DNA of 64,000 nt from an uncultured Marinoscillum sp. (GCA_902626505.1 CACOFQ010000002.1:75409-139408); one strand, 5' to 3'. Shown: positions 1-9,159, counted from the first letter of the stretch. Numbers and translations are program-made. Notes: generated from the sequence alone by a model not told the origin.

Positions 1-39
1 TTAAAAGATTTAACTAAAGAAAATTATTATTTTTATGAA

Positions 40-732
40 ATGGTCAATAGATATACTTTAATTAATGTAGAAAATTTAATGAATTCATTTAATATAAAAG
101 AAGTCAATTTAAAATCTATTTATAATGCTTTCCCTACAAAAAAACTACCTATTATTTCATTAAAAGAATCTCATAAAGTTTCTCTGGAAAATTGGGGATC
201 AACAAATGATTTTTCTAAGAATAAAAATTTACCAAATAGACTAGTTAATGTTAGTTTTTCTAAAGTAGAAAAAAGTAATATTTATATTAATCAATTTAAA
301 TCAGAAAGATGTTTAATTCCTTGTGATGGTTTTTATTTTTGGAAAAATTATAATTCAAAAGAAAAAACTCCTCATTATTTTAAATTACATAAAGAAAAAT
401 TAATCTATTGTGTTGGAATTAGAGATTCTTTTGAAGATTTCAATGGATTAAAATTTACATATTTTTATTTTTTAACTAATCCATCTTTAGGTATGTGGAA
501 AGATTACACCTCAAAGATTCCTATAGTTTTTGATATGAGATATTTTGACATATGGCTAAATAAAAAATCTACTCTTCAAAAATTGACTCCTTTTATGACT
601 GGTTTAAAATTTGATGATTTAAAAAATCATTCAGTTTCACCTTATTTTGAGGATAAAAATAATGATTATTCTTCTTTAATTAAACCAATGAAAAGTTTAA
701 ATCAATATGGAAATTATTCTCTTTTTGATTAA
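40..732 (+). CDS. SRAP-domain (YedK/HMCES-like) protein with degenerate active site
   Basis: SRAP proteins bind abasic sites in single-stranded DNA and crosslink to them through Cys2. The fold is recognisable here: an N-terminal MVNRY in place of MCGRY, an Asn (N70) where the family has the NAR motif, then RCLIPCDGFYFW, and a late HSVSP like the family HPVS. The key residues are missing: Cys2 is Val, the Glu of GFYEW is Phe100, and the His of the IHDRMP motif is Thr157. The frame is open to the window edge, but the Met at 40 aligns with the family start, so this start is preferred. At 230 residues the length is normal for the family. Fold assignment is good; a catalytic role is doubtful and the function is unknown. 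Confidence 0.7.
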   Translation: MVNRYTLINVENLMNSFNIKEVNLKSIYNAFPTKKLPIISLKESHKVSLENWGSTNDFSKNKNLPNRLVNVSFSKVEKSNIYINQFKSERCLIPCDGFYFWKNYNSKEKTPHYFKLHKEKLIYCVGIRDSFEDFNGLKFTYFYFLTNPSLGMWKDYTSKIPIVFDMRYFDIWLNKKSTLQKLTPFMTGLKFDDLKNHSVSPYFEDKNNDYSSLIKPMKSLNQYGNYSLFD

Positions 733-752
733 TAAAAAAAAATATACTTTTG
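725..752 (+). promoter_or_regulatory. Bacteroidota-type promoter of fabH
   Basis: TTG at 725-727, a 17-nt spacer, and TACTTTTG at 745-752, an exact match to the TAnnTTTG -7 element. It lies at the end of the upstream gene. Only 3 nt separate the -7 box from the ATG at 756, so transcription would start at about the start codon. Confidence 0.5.
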
Positions 753-755
753 ATA

Positions 756-1757
756 ATGATTAAATCAAAAATATCAGGTGTTGGATATTATGTTCCTGAT
801 AATGTAGTTAAAAATTCAGATCTTGAAAAAATGATGGATACATCTGATGAATGGATACAAGAAAGAACTGGTATTCAAGAAAGAAGATGGGTTAATGATA
901 AAAATTTATCAACATCATTAATGGGAACTTATGCTGCTGAAGATGCTATATCTGATTCAGGAATCGATAAAAATGAGATTGATTTTATTATTTTCTCAAC
1001 CTTAAGTCCAGATTATTATTTTCCAGGATCAGGAGTTCTTCTTCAAAGAAATTTAAATATTAAAGAGGTAGGTGCTTTGGATGTTAGAAATCAATGCTCT
1101 GGTTTTATTTATGGTTTATCTATTGCAGATCAATATATAAAATCAGGTATGTATAAAAACATTTTGGTTGTTGGAAGTGAAATTCATTCTGGTGGTTTAG
1201 ATAAATCCCCAAGAGGGAGATCTGTATCTGTTATATTTGGTGATGGTGCTGGTGCAGCTGTTGTGTCTGCAACAAAAAATAATGAAGGAGTTTTATCAAC
1301 ACATTTACATTCTGAAGGGAAATTTGCTGAAGAGTTAGCACTTATTAAACCAGCAACCACTTTTTGGATTGATAAAATAATTGATGATAAAAATGAGGAT
1401 GGAACTGGTTACTCACCTGTAATGAATGGAAATTTTGTTTTTAAAAATGCAGTAATTCGTTTTGAAGAAGTAATTTATGAAGCATTGAATTATTCTAATC
1501 TTAAACCAAAAGATATAACTCTTCTTATCCCACATCAAGCAAATTTAAGAATCAGTCAGTATATCCAGAAAAGGCTTGGTCTTAGTGATTCACAGGTTTA
1601 TAATAATATTATGAAATATGGTAATACTACTGCTGCTTCAATCCCAATTGCTTTAAAAGAAGCATTGATTAATAATAAATTACAAAAAGGCGATATACTA
1701 TGTTTAGCGGCATTTGGAAGTGGTTTTACCTGGGCGTCTGCATTAATAAAATGGTAA
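756..1757 (+). CDS. fabH: 3-oxoacyl-ACP synthase III (KAS III)
   Basis: Starts fatty acid synthesis by condensing an acyl-CoA with malonyl-ACP. The thiolase-fold active site is complete: Cys114 in QCSGF, His in IPHQAN near residue 264 and Asn in YGNTTAAS near 294. The N-terminus (GVGYYVPDNVV, then TSDEWI..RTGI) is typical of FabH. An in-frame TTG at 750 is possible, but the ATG at 756 gives the normal N-terminus and 333 residues. It overlaps the following secreted protein by 7 nt. Bacteroidota often carry more than one FabH-like gene, so its role in branched-chain or specialised priming cannot be decided here. Confidence 0.93.
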   Translation: MIKSKISGVGYYVPDNVVKNSDLEKMMDTSDEWIQERTGIQERRWVNDKNLSTSLMGTYAAEDAISDSGIDKNEIDFIIFSTLSPDYYFPGSGVLLQRNLNIKEVGALDVRNQCSGFIYGLSIADQYIKSGMYKNILVVGSEIHSGGLDKSPRGRSVSVIFGDGAGAAVVSATKNNEGVLSTHLHSEGKFAEELALIKPATTFWIDKIIDDKNEDGTGYSPVMNGNFVFKNAVIRFEEVIYEALNYSNLKPKDITLLIPHQANLRISQYIQKRLGLSDSQVYNNIMKYGNTTAASIPIALKEALINNKLQKGDILCLAAFGSGFTWASALIKW

Positions 1758-3253
1758 AATTTAAGTTTAATTTCTTATTATTTTTTTTAATTATTAATTC
1801 AGGGTCATATATTTCAAAAGCTCAAAAGCTATTTATTCCAATTAGTGATCAGGAAATTATTTCAATTTATAAGACAGGTGAAAAAAATAATGATGGTTCC
1901 TATGAATCTAAAGATAAAAATGGTAATGTTAGAATTAAAGGAAGATTTAATAAGTTAATTCCAGTTGGAAAATGGTTTATATTATTTGAAGATGGTAAGT
2001 TAATGTCGACTTATTCATATTCTGATCAAGGAAAGTTAGATGGTATTTTTGTAGAATACTTTTCAAATGGAAAAATAAAAACCACTGGTGAATTTGAAAA
2101 CAATATTCAAACTGGGATATGGAAATCATTCTACATGAATGGAAATATTGAAACTGAAGGATTTCTTCTTGAGGGTAGAAGATATAAGCAATGGAATTAT
2201 TATTTTGAAAGCGGTCGAATAAAAGAAATTTCAAATTATAATTATGAAGGTAAGTTAGATGGTGAGTTAATTTCTTTTGATCAATTTGGTACGATCGTAT
2301 CAAAGTCGTCATATAAAGAAAATAAAATACATGGTGAATATTTAGAGTTTTACTTTAATGGTAATCTAGCGCTAAGTGGTTATTATGAAATGGGGTACAA
2401 AGATAGTGTATGGTTAGAATACACAATGTTTAAACGAAAATCTTTTGAAAAGAGATATAAAAATAATTTACCTCATTCTAGATGGGTTTATTACTATCCT
2501 AATTCAAATTATATTCAAAAAGAAGAATATTATAATAATGGATTAAAAGATGGATTATTTAAAGAATTTTATTTTGGAGGTAGAATTTCAAAATCTTCAA
2601 TTTATAAAAATAATTTAATTCAAGGTGAATATTTTGAATTCTTACCTTCAGGTCAGATAAGTGTTAAGGGTTTTTATATTAATAATCTCAAAGATAGTTT
2701 ATGGGAAACTTATAGAGAAGACGGTTCAATTTATTCAATTGGTAAATATAAAAATGATTTAAAGGAGGGAGATTGGAAATATTTTCATAGATCTGGAAAT
2801 ATTTCTCATGAAGGTATATATAAAAATAGTTTTAAAAATGGTCAGTGGATTTATTATTTTGAAACTGGAGATCTCGATGAAGTAGGGTCTTTCATTTCAG
2901 GATTAAAACATGGATTATGGGGAAGGTTTCACGAAAATGGAAATATTAAACAAGAGGAAAATTATTTTTATGGCAAACTTGAAAACGTATCTAACTTTTA
3001 TTTGTCTGATGGAAATAAAATTAAAAATGAAACTTTTATAAATGGAAATGGTAAATTATTAGATTATTACGGAAATGGCGATATTTTTTCAAAATCAAAT
3101 TATAAAGATGGTTCTTTGGATGGTTTATTCGAGGAATTTCATCCTAATGGAAAATTAGCATCTAAAGGAAAATATAAAAAAAATAATAAGGTAGGAACTT
3201 GGTTTGAATATAGTAAAAGAGGTATTGAAAAAAAAAGAACTTCATATGATTAA
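1751..3253 (+). CDS. Secreted MORN/YwqK-type repeat protein
   Basis: A 500-residue exported protein made almost wholly of about 18 tandem repeats of 23-25 residues with the pattern G.W..Y..NG.I...G.Y, i.e. MORN_2 repeats, often annotated as YwqK-family antitoxin. The ATG at 1751 is chosen because it gives a clean signal peptide (MVKFKFNFLLFFLIINSG, cleavage near SKAQ). A longer frame from 1700 would bury this inside fabH. The gene overlaps fabH by 7 nt and cmk by 8 nt, so the three are co-transcribed. No toxin gene lies beside it, so the antitoxin label is probably only a family name. Likely periplasmic or cell-surface; function unknown. Confidence 0.75.
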   Translation: MVKFKFNFLLFFLIINSGSYISKAQKLFIPISDQEIISIYKTGEKNNDGSYESKDKNGNVRIKGRFNKLIPVGKWFILFEDGKLMSTYSYSDQGKLDGIFVEYFSNGKIKTTGEFENNIQTGIWKSFYMNGNIETEGFLLEGRRYKQWNYYFESGRIKEISNYNYEGKLDGELISFDQFGTIVSKSSYKENKIHGEYLEFYFNGNLALSGYYEMGYKDSVWLEYTMFKRKSFEKRYKNNLPHSRWVYYYPNSNYIQKEEYYNNGLKDGLFKEFYFGGRISKSSIYKNNLIQGEYFEFLPSGQISVKGFYINNLKDSLWETYREDGSIYSIGKYKNDLKEGDWKYFHRSGNISHEGIYKNSFKNGQWIYYFETGDLDEVGSFISGLKHGLWGRFHENGNIKQEENYFYGKLENVSNFYLSDGNKIKNETFINGNGKLLDYYGNGDIFSKSNYKDGSLDGLFEEFHPNGKLASKGKYKKNNKVGTWFEYSKRGIEKKRTSYD

Positions 3254-3920
3254 AGATATTATTATAGCAATTGATGGACATTCAGGTTGTGGCAAAAGTA
3301 CAACAGCTAAAATATTAGCAGAGAAGTTAAATTATAGTTATCTTGATTCAGGTGCAATGTACAGATCTGTAACCTTATTTTTCCACAGAAAAAAAATTAA
3401 TTATTCTAATATTAATGAAATTAAAATATTTTTAAATCAAATTAAAATTAGTTTCAAATATGTTAATGGAGTTCAGAATACTTTTCTAAATGGAGAAAAT
3501 GTTGAGAAAGAAATTAGAAATGAGAAGATAACCGATCTAGTTAGTAAGTATAGCTCTATTCCTGAAATCAGAAAATATCTAGTTCAAAGTCAGAAAGAAT
3601 TAGGGAAAAATAAAAAAATAGTAGTTGAAGGTAGAGATATAACTACAGTAGTTTTTCCTAATGCAGAAATTAAAATTTTTATGACAGCTAATATTGATGT
3701 GAGAGCAAAGAGAAGATTTGAAGATATGAAAGCTAATAATCCTGAAATTACTTTTAGTGATGTTATGAAAAATCTTCATGATAGAGATATTAAAGATTCA
3801 AGTAGAAAAGATAGTCCTCTTACTCATGCAGAAGGAGCAATTTTAATTGATACAAGTGATCTTGAAATTAATGATCAAGTAAAAAAAATTATAGATATTG
3901 TTGAACAAAAATTTTCTTGA
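3246..3920 (+). CDS. cmk: Cytidylate kinase
   Basis: Phosphorylates CMP and dCMP with ATP. The P-loop is GHSGCGKST close to the N-terminus, followed by LDSGAMYRSVT (nucleotide-binding), VEGRDITTVVFPNA and RRFEDMK..NP, all typical of Cmk. The start at 3246 overlaps the stop of the repeat protein by 8 nt and gives 224 residues, the normal length. An upstream in-frame Met at 3204 would add 14 residues not found in the family. Translational coupling to the preceding gene is likely. Confidence 0.95.
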   Translation: MIKDIIIAIDGHSGCGKSTTAKILAEKLNYSYLDSGAMYRSVTLFFHRKKINYSNINEIKIFLNQIKISFKYVNGVQNTFLNGENVEKEIRNEKITDLVSKYSSIPEIRKYLVQSQKELGKNKKIVVEGRDITTVVFPNAEIKIFMTANIDVRAKRRFEDMKANNPEITFSDVMKNLHDRDIKDSSRKDSPLTHAEGAILIDTSDLEINDQVKKIIDIVEQKFS

Positions 3921-3960
3921 TTTTTTTGAATAAAAAAAGTTATTTATAAATATTTAGGAT

Positions 3961-3968
3961 TATTTTTG
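3961..3968 (+). promoter_or_regulatory. Candidate -7 element for the nqr operon
   Basis: TATTTTTG matches TAnnTTTG exactly in the 81-nt gap between cmk and nqrA, 33 nt before the nqrA ATG. No good -33 TTG lies at the expected distance, so the call rests on the -7 box and position alone. Confidence 0.35.
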
Positions 3969-4001
3969 TCGCGAAAAATCTAATTATTATTCTGTTATAG
4001 A

Positions 4002-5357
4002 ATGTCATTAAAATTTGATCTAAAAAAAGGTTTTAATATTAATCTTGAGGGAAATCCTTTAAGGGAATTTGGAGATGATTTTGAAGTAAGTTCATATGCC
4101 TTAAAACCTACAGATTTTATAAATATTACAAGGCCAAAATTATTAGTTGAAGTTGGAGAAGAGGTTAAAGCTGGATCTCCAATACTATTTGATAAATTAT
4201 CAGAAAAAGTAATGTATTGTTCCCCTGTTAGTGGTGAAATTTCAGATATTGTAAGGGGAGAAAAAAGAAAATTAGAAGAAATTAGAGTTTTATGTGATAA
4301 AAAAATTAAATTTTTAAAACATAAAAAATTTTCGTTAAAAGATATTGGTAATTTAAATAGAGATAAAATTGTTGATCATTTATCTAACTCAGGTGCTTGG
4401 CCTCATATAATTCAAAGACCTTTTGGTTTTGTAGCTGATACCCAAGCTATTCCTAAATCTATTCATATATCTTTTTTTGATACAAATCCATTATCTCCAA
4501 GTTATGATACTTTATTTGATAGCGAAAAAGAATATATAGAATATGGCTTAAAAGTTTTAAGTAAACTAACAGATGGTAATATTCATTTAAATCATAATAG
4601 AGAAAGTTTTGAAAAGTTTAATTTTTCTGACTATGAAAATAATATTTTTTCAGGTCCTCACCCAGCTGGAAATGTAGGAATACAAATTCATCATATTGAT
4701 CCTATAAATAAAAATGATATAGTATGGTCAACATCTCCTTTTGGATTAATACAAATTGGTAAATTATTTAAAGAAGGTATATATGATGCCTCAAAGAAAA
4801 TATGTTTAGTTGGCTCTAGCGTAAATAAACCGATGTACTATAATTGTATTTCTGGATTTTCAGTTAAAAATTTAATATCTGGAAATTTAAATGATGATAA
4901 TGTTAGAGTTATTTCAGGTAATGTTTTAACAGGAACATCTATAGGTAATGATGGATATCTTGGTTTTTATGATAATATGATAACTGTAATACCTGAGGGT
5001 AATACACATGAGTTTTTGGGTTGGATAATGCCTATAATAAATAAATTAAGTTTTCAGAGGGCTTTTGGACTTTTATCCTTTTTAAATCCTAATAAAAAAT
5101 ATAATCTAAATACTAATACTAATGGTGAGTTAAGAGCTTTTGTTCAAACTGGTATTTTTGAAAAGGTTTTACCTATGGATATTTATCCTACATTTTTATT
5201 TAAGGCTATTCTTGCTAATGATTATGATGAGATGGAAGAACTTGGTATTTACGAACTACTAGAGGAAGATGTAGCATTATGTGAATTTGTTGATGTATCA
5301 AAAAATGAAATTCAAAAACTTTTAAGAAGAGGATTAAATATGTTAAATGAAGGCTAA
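4002..5357 (+). CDS. nqrA: Na+-translocating NADH:quinone reductase subunit A
   Basis: Peripheral quinone-binding subunit of the sodium-pumping NADH dehydrogenase. The 451-residue length, the N-terminal barrel-sandwich-like segment (KPTDFINITRPKLLVEVGEEV...GSPILFDK) and the SGPHPAGNVGIQIHHIDP stretch near residue 219 are characteristic of NqrA. It is the first gene of a tight nqrABCDE cluster and shares one base with nqrB. Confidence 0.95.
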   Translation: MSLKFDLKKGFNINLEGNPLREFGDDFEVSSYALKPTDFINITRPKLLVEVGEEVKAGSPILFDKLSEKVMYCSPVSGEISDIVRGEKRKLEEIRVLCDKKIKFLKHKKFSLKDIGNLNRDKIVDHLSNSGAWPHIIQRPFGFVADTQAIPKSIHISFFDTNPLSPSYDTLFDSEKEYIEYGLKVLSKLTDGNIHLNHNRESFEKFNFSDYENNIFSGPHPAGNVGIQIHHIDPINKNDIVWSTSPFGLIQIGKLFKEGIYDASKKICLVGSSVNKPMYYNCISGFSVKNLISGNLNDDNVRVISGNVLTGTSIGNDGYLGFYDNMITVIPEGNTHEFLGWIMPIINKLSFQRAFGLLSFLNPNKKYNLNTNTNGELRAFVQTGIFEKVLPMDIYPTFLFKAILANDYDEMEELGIYELLEEDVALCEFVDVSKNEIQKLLRRGLNMLNEG

Positions 5358-6571
5358 TGAAATTTTTAAGAAATATATTAGATAAACAAAAACCTCATTT
5401 TGCAAAAGGAGGAAAATTTGAAAAATTTCATTTTTTATTTGAGGCAGGAGAAACGTTTATGTTTGTTCCTAATGAAGTAACTCCAAAGAAAGGAGCTCAA
5501 ATTAGAGATGCTATTGATTTAAAACGGTTGATGATGACAGTGGTCATTGCTATGATTCCATGTTTATTATTTGGAATTTGGAATGTGGGTCATCAACATT
5601 TTATTTCATTGGGGCAATCAGCTACTTTAATCGAAAAATTATTTATAGGTTCAAAACAAGTTCTACCAATTGTATTAGTTTCATATGTAGCTGGTGGATT
5701 GGTTGAAGTTGTATTTTCAACTATTAGAAGACATCCAATTAATGAGGGGTTTTTAGTAACAGGTATGTTAATTCCACTTATTATGCCACCAAATATTCCT
5801 TTGTGGCAAGTCGCATTAGCTACAATATTTGCTATTGTTATTGCAAAAGAAGTTTTTGGAGGAACTGGAATGAATATTTTAAATGTTGCATTAACCGCTA
5901 GAGTATTTTTATATTTTGGTTTTCCAAGTGATATAAGTGGAGATGTTTGGACATATTATGGAGATAATAGAGAAGAGATTGTAAGTGGATATTCTGGTGC
6001 AACACCTTTATCAATTGGGGCAGAAACTGTTACTAAATCTGAATCAAACTCAGTAGTAAATCTAATGGATGGGTATTCTGTATCAATTAATCAACCTGAT
6101 TTTTACTCTTTTAATAACATGCTGATTGGATCTATACCGGGATCAATTGGAGAAACTTCAGCATTGATGTGTTTAATTGGAGCTATTATATTAATTTTTA
6201 CAGGTGTTGCAAGTTGGAAAATAATAGTTAGTGTATTTGCAGGAGCTTACTTTATGGGATATATTTTTAATTTGATTGGAGCTAACGAGTTTATGTTAAT
6301 TCCTCCACATTATCATTTCGTTATGGGAGGACTTGCTTTTGGAGCTGTTTTTATGGCTACTGACCCAGTATCTGCTGCACAGACTGAGACAGGTAAATGG
6401 ATTTATGGTTTTATGATTGGATTATTAACAGTTTTAATTCGTATTTTTAATCCTGCATATCCTGAGGGAATTATGCTTGCGGTTCTATTTATGAATGTTT
6501 TTGCACCACTAATAGATTTTTATATTGTAGAAGCTAATAAAAAAAGAAGGTTAAAACGTGCAACAGTCTAA
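5357..6571 (+). CDS. nqrB: Na+-translocating NADH:quinone reductase subunit B
   Basis: Integral membrane subunit carrying covalent FMN, related to RnfD. The flavinylation motif SGAT is present, with the acceptor Thr at about residue 216 in GYSGATPLS. Several hydrophobic helices and the conserved GGTGMNILNVAL and MATDPVSAAQT stretches fit the family. The length (404) is close to the usual about 410. The start ATG shares a base with the nqrA stop, and the end overlaps nqrC by 14 nt. Confidence 0.95.
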   Translation: MKFLRNILDKQKPHFAKGGKFEKFHFLFEAGETFMFVPNEVTPKKGAQIRDAIDLKRLMMTVVIAMIPCLLFGIWNVGHQHFISLGQSATLIEKLFIGSKQVLPIVLVSYVAGGLVEVVFSTIRRHPINEGFLVTGMLIPLIMPPNIPLWQVALATIFAIVIAKEVFGGTGMNILNVALTARVFLYFGFPSDISGDVWTYYGDNREEIVSGYSGATPLSIGAETVTKSESNSVVNLMDGYSVSINQPDFYSFNNMLIGSIPGSIGETSALMCLIGAIILIFTGVASWKIIVSVFAGAYFMGYIFNLIGANEFMLIPPHYHFVMGGLAFGAVFMATDPVSAAQTETGKWIYGFMIGLLTVLIRIFNPAYPEGIMLAVLFMNVFAPLIDFYIVEANKKRRLKRATV

Positions 6572-7313
6572 TACATACATAATAATATTTACATTAATAA
6601 TGACCATATTTTTTGGTACATTACTTTCTTTCACTAGAATGCAATTAGGGCCGATTCAAAAAGTCCAGGTAGAAATTGATACAAAAAAGAAGATATTAGG
6701 AGCAGTTATGGATATATCTTCCCTTTCACCTGATGAAATTCTTAGTTTATATTCAAAAAAAATGACCTCTATGGTTTTAGATATTTCTGGAAACGAAGTA
6801 TTATCTAGCGATGGTAAGTTACTTATTGCTGAAGAAGTAAATATTCAAAAGAATTATAAGATCTATAAAGATGATAGAAAATATCCTGTATTTATGTTCA
6901 GCGAGGATGGAAATTCGGTTGACTACTATATATTTCCAATGTTTGGAAATGGTTTATGGGATTGGATATCAGGATTTGTTGCTCTTGACAAAGACTTAAA
7001 TAAGGTTATAGGTGTTGCTTTTGATCATAAAGCTGAAACTCCAGGTCTGGGTGCTAGAATTTCCTCAGATGAAATTCAAGACAGATACAAGGGTAAAGAA
7101 ATATTTGATATTGAGGGTAACCTTGTTTCTATTAAAATGTTAAAAAAAGAAAAAAATCCTGCTTTAAGTATTCATGAAGTTGATGGCATGTCAGGTGCTA
7201 CAATTACTGCAAATGGCTTAAATGATATGATGAAAAATTATTTAAATTGTTACTTGCCATTTATTTTAAAAAATAAAAAACTAGATGAAACTTTAATATC
7301 TTATAATGAGTGA
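6558..7313 (+). CDS. nqrC: Na+-translocating NADH:quinone reductase subunit C
   Basis: Single-helix-anchored subunit with the second covalent FMN. An N-terminal membrane helix (residues about 6-25) is followed by a periplasmic FMN-binding domain with DGMSGATITANG; the acceptor Thr is about residue 215. AETPGLGARI is also a family signature. The start is GTG, overlapping nqrB by 14 nt; no in-frame ATG would preserve the membrane helix. It overlaps nqrD by 8 nt. Confidence 0.94.
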   Translation: MQQSNTYIIIFTLIMTIFFGTLLSFTRMQLGPIQKVQVEIDTKKKILGAVMDISSLSPDEILSLYSKKMTSMVLDISGNEVLSSDGKLLIAEEVNIQKNYKIYKDDRKYPVFMFSEDGNSVDYYIFPMFGNGLWDWISGFVALDKDLNKVIGVAFDHKAETPGLGARISSDEIQDRYKGKEIFDIEGNLVSIKMLKKEKNPALSIHEVDGMSGATITANGLNDMMKNYLNCYLPFILKNKKLDETLISYNE

Positions 7314-7974
7314 AGTAAAAGAAAAAGAAGTTGTAAAAGTTAAAAAATCAGAGGCTCTCTTTTCTAAAAGAAGAAGAAATATTTTAATCGATCCACTAGA
7401 TGACAATAACCCTGTTACCATTCAGGTACTTGGTATCTGTTCCGCATTAGCTGTTACAATTAAACTTGAGCCTACTATTGTTATGTCTCTAAGTGTTGTA
7501 TTTGTTATGATATTTTCAAGTTTATTAACCTCCCTAGTTAGAGATTATATTCCAACAAGAGTAAGAATTATCGTTCAACTTGCAATTATTGCTAGTTTAG
7601 TGACCTTAGTTTCTGAATTTTTAAAAGCATTTAATTATGAAATGTTTAAGGTATTGGGTGCATTTGTTGGACTAATAATCACAAACTGTATTATTCTTGG
7701 TAGATTAGAAGCATATGCTATGGGTAATAAACCTTATGACAGCGTTTTAGATGCTTTAGGAAGTAGTGTTGGTTATGCTTGGATCATATTAGCTGTAGCT
7801 TTTTTTAGAGAATTACTCGGTTCGGGATCTATACTTGGTTATAAAGTATTTGAAATGATTGGTTGGTCTTCTTTTCCAACTAATGGCTTATTTGTAGATT
7901 CTATTGGAGCATTTATAATTTTAGGTCTTATAATTTGGGTACAGAGATCTAGAAATGGTTACGTTGAAAATTAA
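7306..7974 (+). CDS. nqrD: Na+-translocating NADH:quinone reductase subunit D
   Basis: Multi-helix membrane subunit homologous to RnfE, which contributes to the intramembrane Fe-S site shared with NqrE. About six hydrophobic helices; PVTIQVLGICSALAVT and LGAFVGLIITNCIILGR are typical, the latter with the conserved Cys in the helix. At 222 residues it is slightly longer than usual because of a charged N-terminal tail of about 25 residues. It overlaps nqrC by 8 nt and ends 3 nt before nqrE. Confidence 0.94.
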   Translation: MSEVKEKEVVKVKKSEALFSKRRRNILIDPLDDNNPVTIQVLGICSALAVTIKLEPTIVMSLSVVFVMIFSSLLTSLVRDYIPTRVRIIVQLAIIASLVTLVSEFLKAFNYEMFKVLGAFVGLIITNCIILGRLEAYAMGNKPYDSVLDALGSSVGYAWIILAVAFFRELLGSGSILGYKVFEMIGWSSFPTNGLFVDSIGAFIILGLIIWVQRSRNGYVEN

Positions 7975-7977
7975 ACT

Positions 7978-8592
7978 ATGAACGAAATAATAAATTTAAT
8001 TATTAAGAGTGCATTCATGGATAATATGGTATTTGCATATTTTCTTGGTATGTGTTCATTCTTAGCTGTATCAAAAAAAGTAAGTACAGCAAATGGCCTA
8101 GGACTTGCTGTTATTTTTGTTTTAACTTGTACAGCCCCACTCAATTGGCTTATTCAACAAAATATTTTAAATGAAGGCGCGCTCTCATGGATTGGACCTG
8201 AATTTGCAACTGTAGATCTTACATTTTTACAATTATTAATGTTTATTGCTGTAATTGCATCTTTTGTTCAATTGGTTGAAATGATAATTGAAAAATTTTC
8301 TCCAGCACTTTATGGTTCTTTAGGTATATTTCTCCCACTTATTGCTGTAAATTGTTCTATTTTGGGAGGTTCATTATTTATGGTTCAGAGAGATTTTAAT
8401 TTGCAAGAAGCGACTGCTTTTGGATTTGGAAGTGGTTTCGGTTTTTATTTAGCAATAATTGCTCTTGCAGCGATAAGAGAAAAATTAAAATATTCTCATG
8501 TGCCAGATGGACTAAAAGGTCTTGGTATTACGATGCTATTAACAGGTTTAATGGGTTTAGCATTTAAAACATTTATTGGAATGACATTATAA
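7978..8592 (+). CDS. nqrE: Na+-translocating NADH:quinone reductase subunit E
   Basis: Membrane subunit homologous to RnfA and partner of NqrD. Six predicted helices, with MCSFLAVSKK and IAVNCSILGG carrying the conserved cysteines near residues 26 and 120. Length 204 is standard. In most Bacteroidota nqrF follows at once; here the next gene, 17 nt on, is a DUF502 protein, and no ferredoxin/FAD reductase subunit occurs anywhere in the window. Confidence 0.94.
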   Translation: MNEIINLIIKSAFMDNMVFAYFLGMCSFLAVSKKVSTANGLGLAVIFVLTCTAPLNWLIQQNILNEGALSWIGPEFATVDLTFLQLLMFIAVIASFVQLVEMIIEKFSPALYGSLGIFLPLIAVNCSILGGSLFMVQRDFNLQEATAFGFGSGFGFYLAIIALAAIREKLKYSHVPDGLKGLGITMLLTGLMGLAFKTFIGMTL

Positions 8593-8609
8593 ATTCTATA
8601 AATTTAACT

Positions 8610-9158
8610 ATGAGGAATTTTATTAATAATTTTTTAAGAGGCCTTCTTCTTATAGTTCCAATGGCTGCTGCAATATATGTAGTCTATTACCTATACAACT
8701 TCTTAGATAATTTAATTCCTATTGCTAAGAATATACCTGGTTTAAGTTTTTTTCTAGTTATAATTTTAATTACTATAGCAGGATCATATGCCAAAAGATA
8801 TAATACTGGTTTAGTAAATTGGTTTGAAAATTTTATAAAAGATATTCCGTTATTGAATCTTATCTATTCATCAATCAAAGATTTGATGACCTCTTTTGTC
8901 GGTGAAAAGAAAAAATTTAATAAACCTGTATTAGTTAAAGTAGAAACTAATTTGTTTAAACCTGGTTTTGTTACAAGTGATGACCTAAAAAATGTAGGTT
9001 TATCTGGTAAAGTTTCAGTTTACTTACCACATTCATATAATTTTAGTGGAAATGTCTTTATTACTGATAAAAAGAATGTTATACCGCTAAAAAACTCTTC
9101 TTCTGATGTAATGAAATATATTGTTTCTGGAGGAATTTCAGGAAGTATAAAGGCATAG
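8610..9158 (+). CDS. DUF502-family membrane protein
   Basis: A 182-residue protein with two N-terminal hydrophobic helices (residues about 8-32 and 43-60), then IPLLNLIYSSIKDLMTSF and a soluble C-terminal domain. This is the DUF502 family (related to plant COV-like proteins), whose biochemical role is not established. It follows nqrE by 17 nt and precedes a rhodanese by 1 nt, so it is likely in the nqr transcript. Nothing in the sequence suggests it replaces NqrF: it has no Fe-S, FAD or NADH motif. Confidence 0.8.
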   Translation: MRNFINNFLRGLLLIVPMAAAIYVVYYLYNFLDNLIPIAKNIPGLSFFLVIILITIAGSYAKRYNTGLVNWFENFIKDIPLLNLIYSSIKDLMTSFVGEKKKFNKPVLVKVETNLFKPGFVTSDDLKNVGLSGKVSVYLPHSYNFSGNVFITDKKNVIPLKNSSSDVMKYIVSGGISGSIKA

Positions 9159-9159
9159 A

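Noticed and set aside
1977-2312. Minus-strand reading frame of 111 codons inside the repeat-protein gene
   Set aside because: It mirrors the repeats of the real gene on the plus strand and has no start context or recognisable protein; a shadow frame.
1751-3253. Toxin-antitoxin system suggested by the YwqK family name
   Set aside because: No toxin-like gene is adjacent, and the protein is exported; the neighbours are fabH and cmk.
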